Assembly: GCA_030530185.1 (NCBI GenBank)
Contig: JAUMVL010000116.1
Coordinates: forward strand, 1-5,549
DNA: 5,549 nucleotides
Source of the DNA: Clostridia bacterium
GTDB lineage: Bacteria; Bacillota; Clostridia; Christensenellales; CAG-138
Direction of reading: 5' to 3'
Shown: positions 1-5,549 of the stretch, piece by piece
Numbering within the stretch: position 1 is the stretch's first letter
Layout: each line of letters starts with the position of its first letter
Translations under genes and position numbers: made by a program
The notes under the pieces: generated by a model
What the model was told of the DNA's origin: nothing
Database searches by the model: none
The model's input: the letters and a program-made list of their open reading frames with translations, nothing else

Positions 1-206
1 GTATCAAACGCACCATAATACCCAACCAGCAGCAAAAGCCCAATCAGCAGCACCACCGCGCCGGCTACCGTCAGCGCGTTCATATAGTGAATGCGTAGAT
101 GAAACCCGTCGCGCAGCAGCACCAGCAATGCCGTCAGCACGCCGATTCCCGCCGCAATTCCATAATGCTTCGGCGAATGATGAAAGATGCGTCCAAGGAT
201 GCTCAC
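1..206 (-). CDS. Small two-helix membrane protein, possibly DUF3899 family (3' end outside window)
   Basis: The first 68 codons of a short hydrophobic protein are visible before the left edge. The start is a GTG one base after the oppF TGA stop. An in-frame TGA lies only 12 bases upstream, so this GTG is the first possible start. Candidate ribosome binding sites (AAGGA at 5 nt, AGGAGGAG at 13 nt) sit inside the oppF end. The product begins with a short polar, histidine-containing segment. It then has a hydrophobic helix at about residues 16-31, a charged loop around residues 32-40 (RDGFHLRIH), and a second helix at about 44-63 ending in GYYGAFD. There is no signal peptidase motif. Two short helices followed by a G-x-F-D ending, in a gene coupled behind oppF, resemble the DUF3899 family of small Bacillota membrane proteins. 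That family match is from memory of its style and is tentative. Function is unknown; the context suggests an accessory of the peptide importer or simple co-transcription. Confidence 0.72.
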   Translation of the reverse strand, partial: MSILGRIFHHSPKHYGIAAGIGVLTALLVLLRDGFHLRIHYMNALTVAGAVVLLIGLLLLVGYYGAFD

Positions 207-207
207 G

Positions 208-1542
208 TCAGTCCTTCAGCTCCTCCTGATACTTCTGGAACTCCGCCTCGTTGCAGTATACGAAATGATCCTTCTTCAGTTCACGAAGGGTCGGCAGATC
301 GCCATGCTCATAATCGTGCGCTTCGGCAGGATTGTAAGCAATACGCTTGCGCTCCCGTTCGGAACGCGGATTCGGCTTTGGAATGGCCGAAAGCAGCGAG
401 CGCGTATACGGGTGCATCGGATTTTTAAACAGCTCATCGCTTGGTGCCTTTTCAACGACCTTGCCAAAATACATGACGACGATCGAATCGCAAAAATATT
501 TGACGACAGACAGGTCATGTGCAATGAAGATGATAGAAAGGTTCAAATTTCTCTTCAGGTCATTCAGCAGATTGATGATCTGGGCGCGGATGGAAACGTC
601 AAGTGCAGAGATCGGCTCGTCGCAAATCAGCAGCTTTGGGTTCATAATCAACGCGCGGGCGATGCCGATACGCTGACGCTGACCGCCGGAGAACTCGTGC
701 GGATAGCGCGAAGCATGTTCCTCGACAAGACCGACCGTTTGCAGCATTTCGACAACCTTTTTGTGATTCTCTTCCTTATTACGGAAGCCCTGAATATGCA
801 GGCCCTCCTGGATAATGTCTTCGACCGTCATGCGCGGGTCAAGGGAGTCGATCGGGTCCTGGAAAATCATTTGGATCTCGTTCATCAACTTGCGGCTGAC
901 ATTCGCATTGTCGAATTTGATCTGATTGATTTTTGCCGTCTGCTCCGTACGGATGCGCGCAACCTCCTCCTGCAGAGACCGGATCTCCTGCTCGGCCTCT
1001 GCCGCTTTCTCCGGATCGGTTCGTGCTTGCTCGCGCAGCGCCTTGATTTTTTCATTGGCACGAATACGCGTCCATTTGATCTCCTTTTTGTTCCACCGCG
1101 TTCCTGCGCTGATGCGAACGCCGCGATAATAGATCGCGCCGGACGTGATGTCATACAGTCGGATAATGCAGCGTCCGGTTGTTGTCTTGCCGCAGCCAGA
1201 CTCGCCGACGATGCCGAGGCATTCGCCTTCCTTTAAATCGAATGAAACGTTGGAGACCGCTTTCAGCTTTTGTTTGTTGGCACCTTTGCCGAAAAAGAAG
1301 AACTGTTTCAGGTGCCGTACCGACAGCAGGATATTCTGTTTGCGCAATTCCGGCTTCTGCTTGATGCGCGGATTGATCCGGTAGTGTCGGTTGAACGTCG
1401 TCAGCTCGTCGGCCGTTTCTTCCAGATTGTTGACATCCTCATGGTCATCCTCGAGGAAATCGCCTGCCTGCGCTTCGTGCATCGCCATCGCTTCGAGATT
1501 TTCTTTTTCGGGGGTATCAAATAAATTCGCCTTGTTGCTCAT
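208..1542 (-). CDS. oppF: Oligopeptide ABC transporter ATP-binding protein OppF, with N-terminal extension and helical insertion
   Basis: Second ATPase of the importer, expected to pair with OppD on the inner membrane face and hydrolyse ATP to drive peptide uptake. At 444 residues it is well above the usual 310-340. Motifs: Walker A GESGCGKT at 113-120, Q-loop Gln228 in IFQDP, signature FSGGQ at 284-288, Walker B LLICDEP at 304-310, D-loop SALD at 312-315, H-loop His342, and the oligo/dipeptide C-terminal motif PMHPYTRSLLSAIP at 375-388. All catalytic residues are present. Extra material is a strongly acidic tail at about residues 1-69 and a Lys/Arg/Glu-rich helical stretch at about 150-217, between the strand after Walker A and the Q-loop. 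The C-terminus has a GDLPTLRELKKDHFV-type tail and no cysteine cluster. The ATG start has GGAGGG 8 bases upstream, inside the end of oppD, and follows the oppD stop by 4 bases. OppF rather than OppD is chosen from SGGQ, DEPISALDVS and gene order. Substrate (oligo- or dipeptide) cannot be read from the ATPase. Confidence 0.95.
   Translation of the reverse strand: MSNKANLFDTPEKENLEAMAMHEAQAGDFLEDDHEDVNNLEETADELTTFNRHYRINPRIKQKPELRKQNILLSVRHLKQFFFFGKGANKQKLKAVSNVSFDLKEGECLGIVGESGCGKTTTGRCIIRLYDITSGAIYYRGVRISAGTRWNKKEIKWTRIRANEKIKALREQARTDPEKAAEAEQEIRSLQEEVARIRTEQTAKINQIKFDNANVSRKLMNEIQMIFQDPIDSLDPRMTVEDIIQEGLHIQGFRNKEENHKKVVEMLQTVGLVEEHASRYPHEFSGGQRQRIGIARALIMNPKLLICDEPISALDVSIRAQIINLLNDLKRNLNLSIIFIAHDLSVVKYFCDSIVVMYFGKVVEKAPSDELFKNPMHPYTRSLLSAIPKPNPRSERERKRIAYNPAEAHDYEHGDLPTLRELKKDHFVYCNEAEFQKYQEELKD
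212..227 (-). promoter_or_regulatory. Ribosome binding site region of the small membrane protein gene
   Basis: Two purine-rich candidates lie within the last codons of oppF: AGGAGGAG (220-227, 13 bases before the GTG) and AAGGA (212-216, 5 bases before it). Either could serve; the closer one has the more usual spacing. Their presence supports the GTG at 206 as a true start. Confidence 0.55.
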
Positions 1543-1546
1543 TGCT

Positions 1547-3034
1547 TTATCCCTCCAAAGAATTTTTGATTCGTTCGCTGACGATCTTGGGCATCTCTAC
1601 CTTCGGCGCATGCGGATCCAACAACCAAGTCGCCGCATAATGCGTATCAGACACCTTGAAATACGGTGGCTCCTCACGGAAATCGATGTTCATCGCGTAC
1701 TTGGATCGGATGGCAAACGCATCGCCCTTAGGCGGGTAAATCATGTTCGGCGGCGTGCCGGGAATGGCTTCGAGCTTTTCTTTGCTGTCCACGTCAGGAA
1801 TGCTCGACAGCAACGCCCAGGTGTACGGATGCTTTGGCTCGTAGAAGATTTCATCCACGGTACCGTATTCCACAATCTTGCCGGCATACATAACCGCTAC
1901 ACGATCTGCCATATTGGCAACAACGCCAAGGTCATGCGTGATGAAAATGCAGCTGAGATTGCGCTCCGCTTTAATCTTATTAATCAATTCAAGAATCTGT
2001 GCCTGAATCGTCACGTCGAGCGCCGTGGTCGGCTCGTCGCAAATCAAAATCTCAGGCGAAGCCGTCAGTGCGATCGCAATTACGATGCGCTGCCGCATAC
2101 CGCCGGAAAACTCGAACGGATACTGATTATAACGTCGCTCCGGCTCGGCAATGCCGACTTCCTTCATGATTTCGAGTGCGCGTCGCTTGGCCTCTGCTTT
2201 CGTGATCGACAGGCAGTTGACGAAGGCTTCCTTTTCCTTCTCAAGTTCAGCCTTGACGGCGTCCTTTTCTTCCTTCGTAGCGGCCGCTGCAAGTCGTTGT
2301 TTCAGCTCCGCTTCCTTCGTCTTGAACGCATTGGTCACCTTGGCTTTGTACTCGGCAACTTCCTTTTTTGCACGCTTTTCCGTTTCGGCCAGCACAGCCT
2401 TGTATTCCTTCGCCTGCGCCATGTAATTTGCCTTGGTTTCCTGTTCAAACGCTTTGAACTCCGCTTTTTTCTGCTGAATCAACGCCTTGTCAGAAGCTTT
2501 CTGTTCTGAAGAGCGGCCTTCCTTTGCATTCGTTTCCGCGATAAATGCCTCAAGCTTCTTTTTCTCATTGGCAATCGCGATATTCATCTTGGCCAATGTG
2601 TTTTTATAGCGGATCAAATCATCGCTGATGATGTCGTTGTACATCGTTTTCAGCTTATCGGAATTGATCAGCATCGCCTCGGTGATCTGTTTGCCGATCT
2701 TGACAATCGGGTTCAGACTCGACAACGGGTCCTGGAAGATCATGCCGATTTTATGACCGCGGATTTTATAGAATTCCTCCTCCGAGATCTCGAGCAGGTT
2801 CTCGCCGCGATAAATGATATTCCCGCCCGCAATGATCGCGTTGTTGGCAAGAATGCCCATGATGGTCTTGGAAGTAACCGACTTGCCGGAGCCGGATTCT
2901 CCGACGATGCACAGCGTTTCGCCCTGGTACAGATCGAACGACACATCGCGGACTGCTTTTAAGATTCCGTTATCCGTTTTGAAGTTGATGACAAGATTGT
3001 TGACGGACAACACTTTTTCTCTGTTCTCTGCCAT
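1547..3034 (-). CDS. oppD: Oligopeptide ABC transporter ATP-binding protein OppD, with coiled-coil-like insertion and no Fe-S cysteines
   Basis: First ATPase of the importer. I start it at the ATG at 3034 (495 residues, MAENREKVLSV). AAAGGA lies 10 bases upstream, and the ATG follows the oppC stop by one base. The GTG at 3043 would add three residues but leaves only one base after the AAAGGA. Motifs: Walker A GESGSGKS at 45-52, Q-loop Gln101 in IFQDP, signature FSGGM at 309-313, Walker B ILICDEP at 329-335, D-loop TALD at 337-340, H-loop His367, and PKHPYTWALLSSIP at 400-413 followed by IPGTPP, which is typical of OppD/DppD. The usual length is about 320-350. The excess is an Ala/Lys/Glu-rich segment at about 127-276 between Q-loop and signature, in the helical subdomain. 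After IPGTPP, the four positions that are cysteine in classical OppD/DppD are Asp438, Ser444, Asp451 and Thr469, so no Fe-S cluster is expected. Sequence on both sides of the insertion matches the family well, so this is one intact protein rather than a frameshift. Confidence 0.95.
   Translation of the reverse strand: MAENREKVLSVNNLVINFKTDNGILKAVRDVSFDLYQGETLCIVGESGSGKSVTSKTIMGILANNAIIAGGNIIYRGENLLEISEEEFYKIRGHKIGMIFQDPLSSLNPIVKIGKQITEAMLINSDKLKTMYNDIISDDLIRYKNTLAKMNIAIANEKKKLEAFIAETNAKEGRSSEQKASDKALIQQKKAEFKAFEQETKANYMAQAKEYKAVLAETEKRAKKEVAEYKAKVTNAFKTKEAELKQRLAAAATKEEKDAVKAELEKEKEAFVNCLSITKAEAKRRALEIMKEVGIAEPERRYNQYPFEFSGGMRQRIVIAIALTASPEILICDEPTTALDVTIQAQILELINKIKAERNLSCIFITHDLGVVANMADRVAVMYAGKIVEYGTVDEIFYEPKHPYTWALLSSIPDVDSKEKLEAIPGTPPNMIYPPKGDAFAIRSKYAMNIDFREEPPYFKVSDTHYAATWLLDPHAPKVEMPKIVSERIKNSLEG
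1551..1556 (-). promoter_or_regulatory. Ribosome binding site of oppF
   Basis: GGAGGG on the minus strand lies 8 bases before the oppF ATG. It sits inside the last codons of oppD, which fixes the oppF start and implies coupled translation. Confidence 0.8.
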
Positions 3035-3035
3035 C

Positions 3036-4925
3036 TTATTCACTTCCTTTCAACGACGGGTTGAATGCGTCTCTTAAGCCGTTGCCGAACAGGTTGAACG
3101 AAATCATCATCAGCGCGATAATCACGGCCGGGAAGATAACGAGGTTCGGATAGATGCCGAGGTACTGCTGGTTCGTGGACATCATAACGCCGAACGACTG
3201 CAGTCCCTGCAAGCCGAGGTTCAGGTAGGCCAGGATCGCTTCGGAGAAGATGACGCTCGGAATCATCAGAACGCTCGAGGTAATGATCGTTCCCATCGAA
3301 TTTGGCAGGATATGCTTGAAGATCAGTCGAATATCCGACGAACCGAGGGTTCTTGATGCGAGAACGTATTCCCTGCCCTTGAACCGATAGAACTGCGTAC
3401 GCGTTCTGGCCGCGGTGCCCATCCACCCCGTCATGCACAGGGCGAGGAAGAACGTGAGGAAGTTGTTGCCGAGATGCAGGATGCACAGCGTCATAATGAC
3501 GATCCACGGCACGCCGGACAGGATCTCGCAGAAGCGTTCCATAAACAGGTCCACGTTGCCGCCGAAGTAACCGGAGATCGAACCCCAGATCAGACCGAAC
3601 ACGAAGCAGAACGCCGCGGTGCAGACGCCGAGGATCAGTGAGGTTCTGAGGCCTGCAAACGCACGCTTCCAAAGGTCGAAGCCGGATGCGTCGGTGCCGA
3701 GGATGAACTTCGGCATTTCCTTGTAGCCCATCTTGCGGTAGTTCCAGCCGCGGGCGGTGACGCTTGACAGTTTTTTCGTAACCTGCAACACCGTCTGACT
3801 TTCTACAAAATCGATCGGACAATCGTCGGTCAACCGCACAAACGATTCGGGGCCGACCTTGTAGTCATAAGAGCACCAGCCCTTATCGACCCAATCGTAG
3901 AACTCGGTCGCGGAATAGGTAACCAGATCCGCATCGCCATACACGAGCATATACGTATCGAGCACGTAATCGCAGTAGAACAGCTCGGAATTGTGGATGC
4001 CCTTGCGGCCGGAGCAGGCCCAGTAGGACAGGCTGTTCTTATCCGCATTGTTGATCAGCACAGTCGCATTGTCGAACGAAATCTCTTCGAGATCTTCAAG
4101 GTTCTTCGCTCGCTCGCCGCCGGTCAGTTTAACGCTCTCGACCAGGATATAGCGCAGCGCATCTGCAGTGGAACGCACCTCGAACACGATCTGCGCGCTC
4201 GTCGAGCTGATGCCCGCATCCTTCATCGCCTGGCTGATATCAAATGAAATCGGGCTGTAGTCTTTCGAGAAATCGCGCACCATGATCCGGTCGGTCGGCA
4301 GCTCGCCGGTCTTGAGATAGACGCAGTATTCGCCGAGCTTGGAATCGTTGACGTTGTCCTCATCGCCGAGCACGACCTCCATCTTGTATGCGCCTTTATC
4401 GGTGAAGGAAATCGGCTTTGATGTCATGTAAACATCACGGTCTGATACCGCCGCATCCGTTGCAACGACGATATAGCCGCCGGTGCCGTATGGACTGGCC
4501 ACGTCGATATAGGTCACTTCCGGCTCAATTGTCAACGAAATAAGCGACTGCTTGATCGAAGCTACGGAATACTTGTCGGACAAGGCAGGGACCTCGTTTA
4601 CTGCGTCGTAAACGACATGCTCCTTTTTGCGCGTGCCGTCCCAGAAGCCGGTGCCTGCTGCAAACAGCTTCGGTGCAAGGAATTTCTCCGTCGTGCGGAC
4701 ATTGTCGATATTATGCGGCGACAGCATCGGTACAAAAATCGCAAGCAAAATCAGGGTCGCGAGAATGATCGCACCCGCAACGGACGATTTATTCTTGCAG
4801 AACCGGCGGAACGCGTCTTTGAAAAACGTGGTCGGCTTCGTATCGAGTTTTTTGTCCGTGATCCGAACGTCGGTTTGAATCAGTTCAAAATCGTTGCTTT
4901 TAAAATCGATATGTTTCTGTTCCAT
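3036..4925 (-). CDS. oppC: Oligopeptide ABC transporter permease OppC with a large extracellular insertion
   Basis: Channel-forming subunit that pairs with OppB. At 629 residues it is about twice the family norm (about 300). A cytoplasmic N-terminus rich in basic residues (RRFCKNK) precedes TM1 at about 48-68, matching an OppC_N-type start. The family then normally has a short external loop leading to an LGTD motif. Here LGTD is delayed to 409-412 (followed by ASGFDLWKR), with about 335 residues inserted at 70-404. The normal permease core follows: helices near 425-449, 471-485, 488-505, 548-570 and 592-614, the EAA-type cytoplasmic loop at about 518-548 (REYVLASRTLGSSD, then FKHILPNS) that contacts an ATPase, and the usual GNGLRDAFNP end. 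By the positive-inside rule the insertion faces outside. It looks rich in beta strands and aromatic residues, with five cysteines (201, 304, 318, 351, 369). The ATG shares one base with the oppB TAA (TAATG). Only a weak GAAGAAG lies upstream, so translation probably depends on coupling to oppB. Confidence 0.94.
   Translation of the reverse strand: MEQKHIDFKSNDFELIQTDVRITDKKLDTKPTTFFKDAFRRFCKNKSSVAGAIILATLILLAIFVPMLSPHNIDNVRTTEKFLAPKLFAAGTGFWDGTRKKEHVVYDAVNEVPALSDKYSVASIKQSLISLTIEPEVTYIDVASPYGTGGYIVVATDAAVSDRDVYMTSKPISFTDKGAYKMEVVLGDEDNVNDSKLGEYCVYLKTGELPTDRIMVRDFSKDYSPISFDISQAMKDAGISSTSAQIVFEVRSTADALRYILVESVKLTGGERAKNLEDLEEISFDNATVLINNADKNSLSYWACSGRKGIHNSELFYCDYVLDTYMLVYGDADLVTYSATEFYDWVDKGWCSYDYKVGPESFVRLTDDCPIDFVESQTVLQVTKKLSSVTARGWNYRKMGYKEMPKFILGTDASGFDLWKRAFAGLRTSLILGVCTAAFCFVFGLIWGSISGYFGGNVDLFMERFCEILSGVPWIVIMTLCILHLGNNFLTFFLALCMTGWMGTAARTRTQFYRFKGREYVLASRTLGSSDIRLIFKHILPNSMGTIITSSVLMIPSVIFSEAILAYLNLGLQGLQSFGVMMSTNQQYLGIYPNLVIFPAVIIALMMISFNLFGNGLRDAFNPSLKGSE
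3045..3050 (-). promoter_or_regulatory. Ribosome binding site that decides the oppD start
   Basis: AAAGGA on the minus strand lies 10 bases before the ATG at 3034 but only one base before the in-frame GTG at 3043. The spacing favours the ATG. The site lies within the end of oppC. Confidence 0.7.
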
Positions 4926-5549
4926 TACTTCTTCGCCCCCATTCTGATTCTCGGGTCGATAAAGCCATAGCTGAGATCGAGCACAACGCCCGCGAGCAGG
5001 CTGATGGTAGTGAAGATCGCCATATCGACAAACAGAATATCGTAATCTTTATAGTTTAGCGACAGCACGAACAGCTTGCCGATTCCCGGGATTCCATACA
5101 GTGATTCCAGAATCATAGAGCCGCCCAGAATGCCAATGAATTCTGCGAGGATTGACGGGAAAATCGGAACCATTGCGTTTTTAAGCGCATGACGGACAAT
5201 TGCCTGCCGGCGTGTCAGCCCCTTCGTGCGGGCAAGCAGCAGGTAGTCACTCTCCATAACTTCGCAAAGCTCCGCGCGCGTAAAGCGGCAATAACCGCAG
5301 ATCGACCCAAACGAAAGGCAGAATACCGGAATAATATAGCCCTTAATGCGTGTGGCAAGCGGCGCCGTATCAGGCGGCCAGGAAGAGGGCAGCCAGTCCA
5401 GCCCATAGCAGAAAATCCGCAGCACAAAAGAAATCAAAACGAAACTCGGTATAGAAATAAAAATCATGACCATCGTGGAAATGGAATGATCCGTCAGCGT
5501 GTTCTTCTTTAACGCCGCCCAGATGCCGAGAAGGATTCCGATCGGCACC
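4925..5549 (-). CDS. oppB: Oligopeptide ABC transporter permease OppB (5' end outside window)
   Basis: The C-terminal 207 or so residues of the first permease subunit are present. The coding frame is open to the right edge, and roughly the first 100 residues, including TM1, lie outside. The GTG nearest the edge is an internal valine codon (V-PIGILLG matches the family's mid-protein helix), not a start. Visible features are a helix near residues 1-14 of the fragment and another at about 25-48. Next comes the external WLPSS segment typical of OppB/DppB (52-56), then a helix near 70-87 and the RFTRAEL segment. The cytoplasmic EAA-type loop at about 96-130 (ESDYLLLARTKGL, then RHALKNAMVPI) docks on an ATPase subunit. 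Two more helices follow (about 133-150 and 172-192), with the YGIPGIGKL motif between them, and the canonical end DLSYGFIDPRIRMG. The family match is clear. Its stop overlaps the oppC start by one base. Specificity (di- versus oligopeptide, or nickel) cannot be settled without OppA. Confidence 0.95.
   Translation of the reverse strand, partial: VPIGILLGIWAALKKNTLTDHSISTMVMIFISIPSFVLISFVLRIFCYGLDWLPSSWPPDTAPLATRIKGYIIPVFCLSFGSICGYCRFTRAELCEVMESDYLLLARTKGLTRRQAIVRHALKNAMVPIFPSILAEFIGILGGSMILESLYGIPGIGKLFVLSLNYKDYDILFVDMAIFTTISLLAGVVLDLSYGFIDPRIRMGAKK

Noticed and set aside
187..1236. Plus-strand open frame of 349 codons lying opposite oppF
   Set aside because: It is the antisense shadow of a gene with full ABC ATPase motifs. 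The product shows no recognisable domain and has biased Arg/Leu/Asp content typical of an antisense frame, and no ribosome binding site was identified.
1543..1546. Internal promoter or terminator between genes
   Set aside because: The gaps between genes are 4 bases or fewer (or overlaps), and no hairpin followed by a T-run was seen at any junction.
1391..2509. Plus-strand open frame of 372 codons spanning the oppD-oppF junction
   Set aside because: It runs opposite two well-supported genes and across their junction. The Phe/Leu/Arg-rich translation mirrors the Lys/Glu codons of the OppD insertion, and no family pattern is visible.
2207..2656. Possible frameshift or gene fusion explaining the long OppD
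   Set aside because: The frame is continuous, the flanking family sequence resumes in the same frame on both sides, and the inserted residues look like a coherent helical segment rather than out-of-frame translation.
3035..3043. GTG at 3043 as the oppD start, overlapping oppC
   Set aside because: It leaves only one base after the AAAGGA ribosome binding site, whereas the ATG at 3034 has a 10-base spacing and follows the oppC stop by one base.
3040..3822. Minus-strand open frame of 260 codons in a second frame inside oppC
   Set aside because: It overlaps the permease core of oppC, whose frame carries the LGTD and EAA-type motifs. The alternative product is Arg/Pro/His-rich with no membrane segments or domain.

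Overview
The window is a single, tightly packed, minus-strand operon segment. It encodes the membrane and ATPase parts of a peptide-type ABC importer (Opp/Dpp family, TC 3.A.1.5). In transcription order, right to left on the given strand, it holds: a 5'-truncated oppB permease (runs off the right edge), a very large oppC permease, oppD ATPase, oppF ATPase, and the start of a small two-helix membrane protein that runs off the left edge. Adjacent genes overlap by 1 bp or are separated by 1 to 4 bp. No stretch of non-coding DNA is long enough to hold a promoter or terminator, so the genes are almost certainly co-transcribed and translationally coupled. No RNA gene, mobile element, CRISPR array or repeat array was seen.

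The organism looks like a Gram-positive Bacillota member, probably an uncultured or gut-type Clostridia lineage. The reasons are the B-C-D-F order, AGGAGG-type ribosome binding sites, moderate GC, the OppD C-terminal variant, and a DUF3899-like small membrane gene after oppF. This placement is an inference from protein style, not from a marker gene.

The proteins should work as one importer. OppB and OppC form the transmembrane channel, and OppD and OppF form the ATPase heterodimer on the cytoplasmic face. A lipoprotein OppA would deliver peptides, but no OppA gene lies in the window. Both ATPases keep full Walker A, Q-loop, signature, Walker B and H-loop motifs, so the transporter looks functional.

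The unusual part is the architecture. OppC is about twice the normal length because of a domain of about 335 residues inserted in its first extracellular loop. OppD carries an extra coiled-coil-like segment of about 150 residues between Q-loop and signature, and has lost all four C-terminal cysteines that bind an Fe-S cluster in classical OppD/DppD. OppF has an acidic N-terminal extension and its own charged helical insertion, at a different site from OppD's. These are elaborations of a known transporter. I see no evidence for a wholly new type of system.
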